Counted from the first letter of the stretch, positions 1 through 9,275 are shown. The stretch: DNA of 9,525 nucleotides from Verrucomicrobiota bacterium (GCA_003695015.1 RFJD01000281.1:1-9525), one strand, 5' to 3'. The notes: a model not told the origin generated them from the sequence alone. Program-made: numbers and translations.

Positions 1-1
1 G

Positions 2-808
2 TCGGTGTACTTCGGCCGGGATGGACGCCGGTTCGGCGAGGAATTGGACGCCCATCTCACCGAGGTCGCCCGGTGCGGCTTGGACGGCCTGGAACCGACA
101 GCCGGTTCGCCGGAGGACGCCAAACGCATGGGCGAGGGCCTGCGCAAGGCGGGCTTGGAAATGCGCTCGCTCTATGTGAACTCGACCCTCCACGAACGGG
201 AGCAGGCGCACCAGAGCATCGACCGGATCCTTCAAATCGCCCGCGCCGCCGCCGCCCACGGCTGCCGGATCATCGTCACCAACCCGAATCCCATCCGCTG
301 GGGCGGCACGGAGACCAAGAACGACCAGCAGCTCCGCACCCAAGCCCGCGCCCTCAACGTGTTGGGAACCGAACTGCACGACCTCGGCCTGCAATTGGCT
401 TACCACAACCACGACATCGAGCTCCGCCACGCCGCCCGGGAATTCCATCACATGATGGTCGCCACCGACCCGCGCTTCGTCCGCCTCTGCCTCGACGCCC
501 ACTGGATCTACCGCGGTTCCGGGAATTCCCAAGTGGCGCTGTTCGACGTCGTCGAACTTTACGGCGACCGCGTGACCGAACTGCACGTCCGCCAATCGCA
601 CCATGGCATCTGGTCGGAGGTCTTCACCGCCAAGGACGACATCGATTATCCGCGGCTGGTGGCGGCCTTGGTCCGCAAGCGGGCCAAACCGCTGGTCGTC
701 CTCGAACAGGCCGTCGAATCGGGCACGCCCAAGACCATGCGCGCCGGCGAGGCGTTGAGCCGAAGCGCAGAAGAAGCGCGGCGGGTGTTCGCCCCGTTCG
801 CCGCCTGA
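2..808 (+). CDS. Sugar phosphate isomerase/epimerase-like TIM-barrel protein (5' end cut off)
   Basis: This is the C-terminal part (about 268 codons) of a protein of the xylose isomerase-like TIM-barrel superfamily (IolE/hydroxypyruvate isomerase type), which isomerises or epimerises sugars or inositol derivatives at a divalent metal site. Numbering from the GTG at base 5, visible signatures are YHNHD (133-137), LCLDAHW (161-167), ELHVRQSHHGIW (192-203) and VVLEQ (231-235). Candidate metal ligands are D164, H194 and E234. The frame is open to the left edge, and the first beta strand normally found before this point is missing, so the true start lies outside the window and the GTG at base 5 is not accepted as the start. 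It ends in TGA and converges on the GH2 gene. The substrate cannot be told from sequence. The family assignment is firm; the specific reaction is not. Confidence 0.85.
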   Translation, partial: SVYFGRDGRRFGEELDAHLTEVARCGLDGLEPTAGSPEDAKRMGEGLRKAGLEMRSLYVNSTLHEREQAHQSIDRILQIARAAAAHGCRIIVTNPNPIRWGGTETKNDQQLRTQARALNVLGTELHDLGLQLAYHNHDIELRHAAREFHHMMVATDPRFVRLCLDAHWIYRGSGNSQVALFDVVELYGDRVTELHVRQSHHGIWSEVFTAKDDIDYPRLVAALVRKRAKPLVVLEQAVESGTPKTMRAGEALSRSAEEARRVFAPFAA

Positions 809-817
809 GTTCCGGCG

Positions 818-853
818 AAGCAAAACCCCCGCCGGCCTCGCCGCTGACGGGGG
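818..853 (-). terminator. Intrinsic terminator of the GH2 gene
   Basis: Bases 826-836 pair with 843-853 (11 positions, including one G.T wobble and one C/A mismatch) around a 6-base loop. Read on the minus strand, the stem is followed directly by TTTTGCTT (825 to 818), giving a GC-rich hairpin plus U tract about 50 bases after the GH2 stop codon. The same hairpin also lies 17 bases after the stop of the plus-strand isomerase-like gene and may serve it too, though without a U tract on that side. Confidence 0.72.
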
Positions 854-856
854 CGC

Positions 857-890
857 TTGGTCTGCGGCCCAGGTCCGGGCCGCAAGCCAG
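857..890. terminator. Second hairpin in the convergent gap, possible bidirectional terminator
   Basis: Bases 864-870 (GCGGCCC) pair perfectly with 877-883 around the loop AGGTCC. The stem extends outward through 857-863 and 884-890 with two wobbles and one mismatch. Neither side has a good T run, so this is a strong structure placed where a terminator is expected between two convergent genes, but not a canonical intrinsic terminator. Confidence 0.45.
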
Positions 891-904
891 ACGTGCCGGG
901 GACG

Positions 905-3190
905 TTATTCCGCTTCGGGGATCGTGACCCGGACGATGCCGACGTCGATGTACTGGCCGCCGCCGGTTTGCCGGCAATGCACCGCCAGCACGTTCCGGCC
1001 GGGTCGCAACAGCTCCTTCAGGTCGCGCCGCGGCGGCGCCAGCTCGTACTCGGTCACATAACCGCGCAGGCGCAGGACCCGCTGGCCGTTCAGATACACC
1101 TCGGCATCCTCGTCGTGGTGGACCAACAACTGGAGGTCGCCCTCGATTGCCGCGGCCGGCAGGGTGAACTCGCGGCGCAACCAGATTTCGGGCGTGTTCC
1201 AAACGGTGCGGACCACCGCGCCGGGGGTGCCTTTCGTGCCGAAACCGCCCTCGCCCTGCGCCCAGCCGCTGTCATCGAAGTCCGGTTGTTCCCAGCCGGC
1301 GCCGGGACGCTTGGTGGTGAAGCGCCACACCGCGGGCTGCTCTTGCGAAGTCGGCACCACGGGGGTGACAACCGGCGGAGGCGGCGGGGGGCCGTACAGT
1401 TTCAGGGCCGCCTCGCGGATCCGGTCCAGATCCATCTTCACCAGCGCGCGGTCGTAGGTCATCAGGCCGTTGACCTCGATCTCGACGTCGGTGGTCTGGG
1501 TGTAAACCGCCGCCGACAGGCCGTGGCTGCCCACCAGCGGATGAAGCTTTCGCAACAGGGTCACGTAGGCGTCGGTGAGGGATTCGGAATCGGTGAAGCT
1601 CCGGTAACCCCAGTTTTCCTCCGCCTGCCACGTATGGCCGCGGACCGGCAGTCCCAGCCCGCCGAATTCGCCCAGCACCGAGGCGCGACGCTCCTCCGGT
1701 TCGGGCGCGCGCGGCCCCGGATAGGCGTGGATGTCCTTCACGTCGCCGGAGCCGCGGTCGTGCCAGCCGCTGGCTTCGTTGACCAGCCGGGTCGGGTCCC
1801 AGCGTTTGACCAGCCCGACGTAGCGGGCCGTCTCATGCTGGCCCCAGCCCTCGTTGAAGGGAATCCACATGATGATGCTGGGGTGGTTGAAGCGGCCTTC
1901 GACCAGCCGGCGCAGTTCCAGCTCGTATTGGGCGCTGGCTTCATCCGAACGCCGGGCGTCGTTCCGTCCGCCGAAGTTGCCGCTGGGCATGTCCTGCCAG
2001 ACCAGCAGGCCGAGTTTGTCGCACCAGTAGTACCAGCGTTCCGGCTCCACCTTGACGTGCTTGCGGGCCAGGTTCATGCCGAAGCGCTTGGTCTGCTCGA
2101 TGTCGAACCGCAGGGCCTCGTCGGTGGGCGCCGTGTACAGGCCGTCGGGCCAAAAGCCCTGATCCAAGGGCCCGTATTGGAAGAGCGGCTCGTTGTTCAG
2201 CAGGATGCGGGTGAAGCCCTTGGCGTCCTTGCCCAAAGACACCTTCCGCAGGCCGAAGTAGGACCGCACCTCGTCCACGGCCTGCTCCCCGTCCAGCAAC
2301 CGCACCCGCAGGTCGTACAGGAACGGATGGTCCGGCGACCACGGCTTGGGATCGCGCAGGGCCAGGGTGATCGAAGGGCCGATCAACGGCGCTTCCGACG
2401 ACGCAGCCGTTTCGGTCCGCAACCGCGCTTCGGCCACGACCCGGCCGTCATCCAGCACCTGCACCTCGACGGCGGGCCGGGGAATGGGCGCCACCGCCTC
2501 GACCCGCACCGTCACGGCCGAGCGGTCGAAATCGGGAACGATCCGCAGCCGCTGGATGTGGGCGGGGGCGACCGGTTCGAGCCAGACCGTCTGCCAGATG
2601 CCGGTCGTGGGCGTGTACCAGATGCCGCGGGGATTGCGAACCTGTTTGCCCCGGGGCTGGTAACCGGCGTCGGTCGGATCCCAGACGGCCACCACCAGTT
2701 CGTTGCCCCCCTCGCGCAAGAAGTCCGTGACGTCGAACTCGAAGGCGTCATAGCCGCCGCGATGGACTCCGACCTCGTGGTCGTTGACCCAGACGGTGGC
2801 CTCGAAATCCACCGCCCCGAAGTGCAGCAACACCCGGTGGCCCTTCCAAGCCGCCGGCAGCTCGAAGGTCCGGCGGTACCAGAGCCGTTCGTTCTCGCTC
2901 ACCCGCCGTTTCACCCCGGAGAGCGAGGACTCGATCGGAAACGGCACCAGGATTTCGCCCTCGAAGCGCCCGGGCCGGCCGGCCTCACGCGGCGTCACGA
3001 CGTATTCCCACAAACCGTTGAGGTTGAGCCACCGGTCCCGCTCCATCGTCGGCCGCGGATACTCGGGCCAGACCCGCTCCGGCCGGACCTGATCGGTCCA
3101 CCGCGTCTTCAACGGCCCGGGCGCGGGCTGCCAGGCCCAGGCCGACACCATCATGCCGATGAGAGTCCAGAAGGTGATTGCCTGTCGCAT
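905..3190 (-). CDS. Secreted family 2 glycoside hydrolase with C-terminal jelly-roll domain
   Basis: This is a 761-residue exported glycosidase of GH2 (beta-galactosidase/beta-glucuronidase-like). Residues 1-19 look like a signal peptide (hydrophobic 5-18, AWA before the likely cut). Next come a sugar-binding jelly roll (about 50-205), an Ig-like domain (about 206-312) and the TIM barrel (about 313-600). The acid/base is most likely E447 in PFNEGWG and the nucleophile E508 in LGEFGG. A six-proline linker (601-606) leads to a second jelly roll (about 618-758) with FDDSGW and AEVYLNG motifs, typical of galactose-binding-like modules. The ATG at 3188-3190 was chosen because it starts the signal peptide; the frame stays open upstream to 3547, but that stretch is Arg/Pro/Gly-rich and unlike any domain. 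No clear Shine-Dalgarno site is visible. It ends in TAA. Substrate specificity is unknown; family and secretion are well supported. Confidence 0.92.
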   Translation of the reverse strand: MRQAITFWTLIGMMVSAWAWQPAPGPLKTRWTDQVRPERVWPEYPRPTMERDRWLNLNGLWEYVVTPREAGRPGRFEGEILVPFPIESSLSGVKRRVSENERLWYRRTFELPAAWKGHRVLLHFGAVDFEATVWVNDHEVGVHRGGYDAFEFDVTDFLREGGNELVVAVWDPTDAGYQPRGKQVRNPRGIWYTPTTGIWQTVWLEPVAPAHIQRLRIVPDFDRSAVTVRVEAVAPIPRPAVEVQVLDDGRVVAEARLRTETAASSEAPLIGPSITLALRDPKPWSPDHPFLYDLRVRLLDGEQAVDEVRSYFGLRKVSLGKDAKGFTRILLNNEPLFQYGPLDQGFWPDGLYTAPTDEALRFDIEQTKRFGMNLARKHVKVEPERWYYWCDKLGLLVWQDMPSGNFGGRNDARRSDEASAQYELELRRLVEGRFNHPSIIMWIPFNEGWGQHETARYVGLVKRWDPTRLVNEASGWHDRGSGDVKDIHAYPGPRAPEPEERRASVLGEFGGLGLPVRGHTWQAEENWGYRSFTDSESLTDAYVTLLRKLHPLVGSHGLSAAVYTQTTDVEIEVNGLMTYDRALVKMDLDRIREAALKLYGPPPPPPVVTPVVPTSQEQPAVWRFTTKRPGAGWEQPDFDDSGWAQGEGGFGTKGTPGAVVRTVWNTPEIWLRREFTLPAAAIEGDLQLLVHHDEDAEVYLNGQRVLRLRGYVTEYELAPPRRDLKELLRPGRNVLAVHCRQTGGGQYIDVGIVRVTIPEAE

Positions 3191-3591
3191 GGGCCGAGGC
3201 TGGGCGAAAGCCGGAGGAGAGGGCAACCCCGAAACGCCGGGGGAACCACGGCCACTCCCATGCCCCGGCACCGACCGCGCCCGGCGGAAACCCCCAATCC
3301 CCGGCCCGAGACGCCCGTCCGCCGTGGACCGGAACCAACCAAACGCCCGGTCGTCCCAAGGTCTCCGAGTCCTCCGGCTTGACGGTGAAAGCGAGTTCGC
3401 CCTCGCCCACGCTTCCCCTCCGGCACCGGTCCAATCGGCCCCCGGGGCTCCCATCGTCCGCCTTGGCACCCTTCGGCTCTTCGGGTGAACCCACCCCCCG
3501 ATGCGGGGCCGTTTCACTCGCTTTTCCGGGACTGCCGAACGGTCCATTTGGGGGTTGTCAACCGCGGCAGTCGGGGTAGGGTTCGGCGCGT
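3191..3591. other. 401-base gap between divergent genes, no gene recognised
   Basis: This gap separates the GH2 start from the small membrane-protein start. Frames are open on both strands, but their translations are low-complexity Arg/Pro/Gly text with no domain. It holds a weak hairpin (3327-3332 pairing with 3347-3352), a CCCCG-ATG-CGGGG mini-hairpin (3496-3508), and at its right end the promoter-like elements of the next gene. I found no convincing -35/-10 pair for GH2. One minus-strand frame around 3360-3420 gives a short protein-like phrase (ELAFTVKPEDSETLG), which could be chance or a decayed or repeated element. Confidence 0.5.
3555..3582 (+). promoter_or_regulatory. Putative sigma70-type promoter of the small membrane-protein gene
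   Basis: TTGTCA (3555-3560), a 16-base spacer and TAGGGT (3577-3582) resemble a housekeeping promoter with a degenerate -10. Only nine bases separate the -10 from the ATG at 3592, so a normal start point would give a transcript with almost no 5' leader. The -35 lies inside a short palindrome, GGTTGTCAACC (3553-3563). Confidence 0.45.
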
Positions 3592-3816
3592 ATGGAATGG
3601 CAACAAGTCGTGGCCTTGGCCATCGTGGCTGTGACCGCGTCGCTGATGATCTGGGCCCGTCTCAACGGCCGCCGTCGCGGCTGTGGCTGTGGTGCTTGCG
3701 AGCGCTTGGTCCGGATCGAGGAGCCGGCCCGCAGGCCGCGCCGCCCGGTGGGCCCGCGGTTGGAGGAACGCCCTTCCCGCGGACAGCGTCCGATGATGCG
3801 GGAACGGACGTCCTGA
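3592..3816 (+). CDS. Small single-pass membrane protein with CxCxxC motif
   Basis: This 74-residue protein has a hydrophobic helix at residues 6-23 right after the start, then a basic stretch (GRRRG), the cysteine motif C31-x-C33-x-x-C36, and a polar Arg/Pro/Glu-rich tail. By the positive-inside rule the cysteines and tail should face the cytoplasm. The layout, an N-terminal helix followed by a GCGCG-type cluster, recalls FeoB-associated Cys-rich membrane proteins, but no feoA or feoB is in the window and the tail is longer, so I do not assign that role. The ATG at 3592 is favoured because it begins just before the helix and a promoter-like signal lies directly upstream. No Shine-Dalgarno site is seen. 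A hairpin starts at its stop codon and hsp20 follows. That it is a real gene is likely; its function is unknown. Confidence 0.68.
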   Translation: MEWQQVVALAIVAVTASLMIWARLNGRRRGCGCGACERLVRIEEPARRPRRPVGPRLEERPSRGQRPMMRERTS

Positions 3817-3841
3817 AACGGCGGCCCTTGGCGGCCGTTTC
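3815..3841 (+). terminator. Terminator-like hairpin after the small membrane-protein gene
   Basis: GAAACGGC (3815-3822) pairs with GCCGTTTC (3834-3841). Inside, after one G/G mismatch, GCC (3824-3826) pairs with GGC (3830-3832) around a CTT triloop. The left arm begins inside the stop codon, and the right arm supplies a short T run followed by TTG. The hairpin ends exactly where the -35 of the next promoter begins, separating the two transcription units. Confidence 0.5.
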
Positions 3842-3870
3842 TTGAAAGATGGAGGCGGGTGGACTAAGCT
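3842..3870 (+). promoter_or_regulatory. Putative promoter of the hsp20-lon unit
   Basis: TTGAAA (3842-3847), an exact 17-base spacer and TAAGCT (3865-3870) form a plausible sigma70-type promoter. The hsp20 ATG at 3881 is 11 bases after the -10, so transcription would start only a few bases before it, and no Shine-Dalgarno site lies there. No CIRCE-type inverted repeat (the HrcA operator) is visible, so heat control by HrcA is not suggested. Confidence 0.5.
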
Positions 3871-3880
3871 GCGGCCCAGA

Positions 3881-4294
3881 ATGGCAGCGCAGAACATACC
3901 CGCCACCTTGCCGGTGGTGCGAAGAACGCCCACCGCGGCCGGCCCCGGTGAGTCGAGCGTGTGGACTCCCAACACCGACATCTACCTCACCGACGACGGG
4001 CTGGTCATCAAGGTCGAGTTGGCCGGGATGCGGAAGGAGGACTTGGAGCTGACGGTCGAGAACCACGTCCTGCGCATCCGGGGTGAGCGCCATGACGGCT
4101 GCCGTTCGCATCGCTGCCGGTTCGTGGTGATGGAAATCAGCTACGGCCGGTTCGAGAGCCTCATCGAGCTGCCGGAGGGTTACGATCTGAGCGCCGCCAA
4201 GGCCAGCTACCAGAACGGCTTCCTCCGCATCGAGGTCCCCTTTGCCAGTTCGCAACGTTCGGAGCCCTTCCCCGTCCCGATCGAAAGCGCCTGA
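3881..4294 (+). CDS. Small heat-shock protein (Hsp20/alpha-crystallin)
   Basis: This 137-residue cytoplasmic sHsp is an ATP-independent holdase that binds unfolding proteins until they are refolded or degraded. The alpha-crystallin domain spans about residues 28-121, with the family pattern TDIYLTDDGLVIKVELAGM followed by LRIRGER and, near its end, NGFLRIEVP. The C-terminal V132-P133-I134 fits the I/V-x-I/V motif used for oligomer contacts. The segment before the ISYGRF strand carries H71, C74, H77 and C79, an unusual cluster where many homologues have acidic/lysine residues. ATG 3881 is chosen; an in-frame TTG at 3842 would add 13 residues but coincides with the -35 hexamer. It lies 69 bases before lon on the same strand, with no clear terminator between, so cotranscription is likely and fits hand-over of sHsp-bound clients to Lon. 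Confidence 0.9.
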   Translation: MAAQNIPATLPVVRRTPTAAGPGESSVWTPNTDIYLTDDGLVIKVELAGMRKEDLELTVENHVLRIRGERHDGCRSHRCRFVVMEISYGRFESLIELPEGYDLSAAKASYQNGFLRIEVPFASSQRSEPFPVPIESA

Positions 4295-4352
4295 TTCGGA
4301 GGGGATTGGCTGAAGGTTGAACCCCATTCCGGCTTCGGGCGTCCAACGGGAC

Positions 4353-4356
4353 AGGA
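4353..4356 (+). promoter_or_regulatory. Ribosome binding site of lon
   Basis: AGGA seven bases before the ATG at 4364 is a reasonable Shine-Dalgarno site and supports that start. It contrasts with hsp20 and the small membrane-protein gene just upstream, which lack one. Confidence 0.6.
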
Positions 4357-4363
4357 ACCGCCC

Positions 4364-6841
<2,478 letters not shown>

Positions 6842-6854
6842 GGCTCTTCCGCCC

Positions 6855-7634
6855 ATGCCCTTTGCCATGATTCGTTTCCGCCCATTCCTCCGGCTGTTGC
6901 TGAGTGCGGCTCTCCTGCCCGCGGCTTTTCCCGGCCTTTTGGCCCAACCCGCCTCCGGGCCCGTCACCCTGCCCGCCTTGGACGGCCCCACGCTGGCCGC
7001 GCAGGTCCGCTGGCAGGCGCCCACCGAGCCCTTCAGCACCGCCGGCGTGCTCCGGCTGCGGGACCGCAACGGCCGCTGGTACAAGGAACTCGCCATCCGG
7101 ATGGACATCCGCCTCGGCGAAGGCGGCCTTTGGGAGAACCAGTACACCGTGTTCGACCGCGAACGGCAGGTGGTCGAGTCGCTGGTGGTCCGTCACCATC
7201 CCGGCAGCACCAACAGCTACCACTACCTGCCCCCGGGCGCGGCGAAGGCGTTGGACTTGGCCGGACCGGATGCCTTCATCCCCTTCGCCGGCTCGCAATT
7301 CTGGCTGGCGGATTTCGGCCTCGAATTCCTTTTCTGGCCGGAACAACGGCTCGTCGGGGCCGACATGCGCAAAGGCCGCGCCTGCCACCTCCTCGAAAGC
7401 GTCAACCCCGACCCGCGCCCCGGCCAGTACGCCATCGTCCGCTCCTGGATCGATGTCGAAAAACTCGGCCTGCTGCGGGCCGAGGCCTACGACGAACAAC
7501 GCCGCCTGCTCAAGGAGTTCAACATCGGCGGCTTCAAGAAGGTCAACGGCCGCTGGCAGCTCAAGTCCATGGAGATCCGGGACGAGCTGACCGACGAACG
7601 CTCCCGCTTGGAGTTCGAACTGGAAGTGGATTGA
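6855..7634 (+). CDS. LolA-like exported protein (outer-membrane lipoprotein-sorting-like)
   Basis: This 259-residue protein has an N-terminal signal peptide (hydrophobic about 11-29, LLA before Q31, no lipobox cysteine), so it should be soluble in the periplasm. The C-terminal half matches the pattern of the LolA-like family often named outer membrane lipoprotein-sorting protein: SWIDVEKLGLLRAEAYDE (197-214) followed by FKKVNGRWQLKSMEIRDE (227-244). Such proteins have a half-barrel that shelters lipids or lipoprotein acyl chains; a cargo for this one cannot be read from sequence. The start at 6855 is preferred, with a weak GAGG at 6840-6843; ATG 6867 would give 255 residues with an equally good signal peptide. 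It begins 13 bases after the lon stop, so translational coupling or cotranscription is likely. Export is well supported, family placement good, exact role unknown. Confidence 0.78.
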   Translation: MPFAMIRFRPFLRLLLSAALLPAAFPGLLAQPASGPVTLPALDGPTLAAQVRWQAPTEPFSTAGVLRLRDRNGRWYKELAIRMDIRLGEGGLWENQYTVFDRERQVVESLVVRHHPGSTNSYHYLPPGAAKALDLAGPDAFIPFAGSQFWLADFGLEFLFWPEQRLVGADMRKGRACHLLESVNPDPRPGQYAIVRSWIDVEKLGLLRAEAYDEQRRLLKEFNIGGFKKVNGRWQLKSMEIRDELTDERSRLEFELEVD

Positions 7635-7642
7635 GCGACACC

Positions 7643-7664
7643 CCGGGGCAACGACGCGCCCCGG
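7643..7664 (+). terminator. Possible terminator after the LolA-like gene
   Basis: CCGGGGC (7643-7649) pairs perfectly with GCCCCGG (7658-7664) around an 8-base loop, nine bases after the stop codon. It is followed only by CTCTTCC, so the U tract is poor. The place fits the end of the hsp20-lon-LolA-like unit. Confidence 0.42.
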
Positions 7665-7761
7665 CTCTTCCACGCCGCCGGCGGCCCGGCCGGAGGTCCC
7701 AGCCCGGCTCATTCGCCGCCTCACGCAAATAAGCGATCCTTTCGGCCTTGCCCTCGGGGGC

Positions 7762-9249
7762 ATGCCTTCCATCATGGACCGCATGCGTTACGCCGGTTCC
7801 TTTCTCGTGGCGCCGAGAGTCACCCCGGTTCTGGACCCTGCCTTCCGGCCGGCGGTGTTGGCTCGGCGGGCATTCGATGAGGCAGTGGAACTCAGCGGGC
7901 GGCCGGTCGAGGTGACCGTCGCCCTCGAGCAGGCCGACGGGTCGGTCTCGCGTTCGTCGATGCGGTTCCTGCCACCGGACCACCCGGAGGCGGGCGCCAA
8001 CCCGTTTTTCCTCGAACGCTGGATCAAGTTCCTGCTCTGGTCGCGGGGCGGCCATCGGGTGTACGTGGCCGGGCCGGAGGAATTCGCCGAGAAGCTTGGC
8101 CGCCACTACGCGTTGGAAAGCAACGGCCGGTTCGATGCCCAGATGATGGGCGAACGCATCTACGGCCGGCCCTTCGAGGTCCTGCACTGCGCTCCCGCCG
8201 AGCTGCCGCCGGAAAAACGCCGCAGCCAGCGCTTGGGCGGCCATTGGGACGGCTGCCGGATCGGCTTCGACCTCGGCGGCAGCGACCGCAAGGTGGCCGC
8301 CGTCCAGGATGGCAAGGTCCTCTACAGCAACGAAACGCCTTGGGATCCGATCGTCCGCACCGATCCCCGCTGGCATTTCGAGCAGATCATGGAGGGTCTG
8401 CGTGAGGCTGCGGCTCATTTGCCGCGGGTCGATGCCATCGGCGGCAGCGCGGCCGGCGTTTACGTCAACAACCGGGTCCGGGTGGCGAGCCTGTTCCGCA
8501 GTGTCCCGCCCGACCTGTTCCGCAGCCAGGTCAAGGACCTCTTCCTGGAAATCCGCCGGGCCTGGAACAACGTCCCGCTGGAGGTCGTCAACGACGGGGA
8601 GGTCACGGCTCTGGCCGGGTCGATGCAACTCAACGACGGCGGCGTTCTGGGCATCGCCATGGGCACGAGCACCGCCGGCGGTTATGTCACGCTCGAACGC
8701 AGCCTCACCACCTGGCTGGACGAGCTGGCTTTCGTGCCGGTGGACTACCGGGCGGACGCCCCGCTGGACGAGTGGTCCAAAGACCTCGGTTGCGCCTCCC
8801 AATACCTCTCCCAACAGTGCGTCGGGCGGTTGATCGGGGTCGCCGGCATTACCGTGGATCCGGACACACCCCTTCCCGAGATCCTCAAACACGTCCAGGA
8901 CCTGATGGCCCGGGACGATTACCGCGCCCGGAAGATCTTCCAGACCATCGGGGTCTATCTCGGCTACGCCTTGGCCCATCTGGCGGAGTTCTACGACCTG
9001 AAGCACCTGTTGATCCTGGGTCGCGTGACCTCGGGCGAAGGCGGCCAGATCATCCTCGACCATGCCCGCGAGGTGCTGGCCACGGAGTTTCCCGAACTCC
9101 TCGAGAAAGTCCGCCTCCACCTCCCCGGCGAAACCGAAAAACGCCACGGCCAGGCCATCGCCGCCGCCACCCTGCCGGAAATCCCCAAGGAACCGTCCGC
9201 CGGCGCTCCCGGCCGTCCCAAGATCAAGGTCAAACGCCAGGAAGGCTGA
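7762..9249 (+). CDS. ROK-like sugar kinase homologue with long N-terminal extension
   Basis: This 495-residue protein has a C-terminal ROK-type (ASKHA fold) domain from about residue 163: phosphate-1 loop GFDLGGSDRK (168-177), GGSAAGVYVNN (227-237), N277-D278 with D278 matching the ROK catalytic base, and phosphate-2 loop AMGTSTAGG (299-307). ROK proteins are sugar kinases or sugar-responsive repressors; no helix-turn-helix is evident, so a kinase-like or sugar-binding role is more likely. The zinc motif of ROK proteins (GH...CxCGxxGCxE) is mostly lost: the His position reads F324 and only the late Gly-Cys (C344) remains, followed by Ala-Ser where Leu-Glu is usual. Residues 1-160 match no domain I recognise. 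The tail is basic. The start is uncertain: ATGs at 7762, 7774 and 7783 are in frame and none has a well-spaced Shine-Dalgarno site. The 127-base gap upstream suggests its own promoter. Confidence 0.82.
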   Translation: MPSIMDRMRYAGSFLVAPRVTPVLDPAFRPAVLARRAFDEAVELSGRPVEVTVALEQADGSVSRSSMRFLPPDHPEAGANPFFLERWIKFLLWSRGGHRVYVAGPEEFAEKLGRHYALESNGRFDAQMMGERIYGRPFEVLHCAPAELPPEKRRSQRLGGHWDGCRIGFDLGGSDRKVAAVQDGKVLYSNETPWDPIVRTDPRWHFEQIMEGLREAAAHLPRVDAIGGSAAGVYVNNRVRVASLFRSVPPDLFRSQVKDLFLEIRRAWNNVPLEVVNDGEVTALAGSMQLNDGGVLGIAMGTSTAGGYVTLERSLTTWLDELAFVPVDYRADAPLDEWSKDLGCASQYLSQQCVGRLIGVAGITVDPDTPLPEILKHVQDLMARDDYRARKIFQTIGVYLGYALAHLAEFYDLKHLLILGRVTSGEGGQIILDHAREVLATEFPELLEKVRLHLPGETEKRHGQAIAAATLPEIPKEPSAGAPGRPKIKVKRQEG

Positions 9250-9275
9250 ACCGCGATTCGGCTCCTTCCGGATCG

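Noticed and set aside
857..3382. An 841-codon plus-strand open frame opposite the GH2 gene
   Set aside because: The GH2 frame has signal peptide, domains and catalytic motifs. The opposite frame has no domain and is a common by-product of GC-rich third codon positions.
3191..3547. N-terminal extension of GH2 by 119 residues
   Set aside because: It would bury the signal peptide and is Arg/Pro/Gly-rich without a domain. The ATG at 3190 directly begins a good signal peptide.
3842..3880. TTG start for hsp20 at 3842
   Set aside because: It coincides with the -35 hexamer and abuts the upstream hairpin. The ATG at 3881 gives a normal sHsp N-terminus.
3842..3900. CIRCE/HrcA operator in front of hsp20
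   Set aside because: I looked for the TTAGCACTC-N9-GAGTGCTAA inverted repeat and saw nothing similar.
7674..7685. Self-complementary GCCGCCGGCGGC after the LolA-like gene
   Set aside because: It has no loop and no T run, and such palindromes are expected by chance in DNA this GC-rich.
7707..7735. Promoter for the ROK-like gene using TAAGCG at 7730-7735
   Set aside because: The -10 is plausible, but the sequence 16-17 bases upstream (near CTCATT) is too far from a -35 consensus to report.
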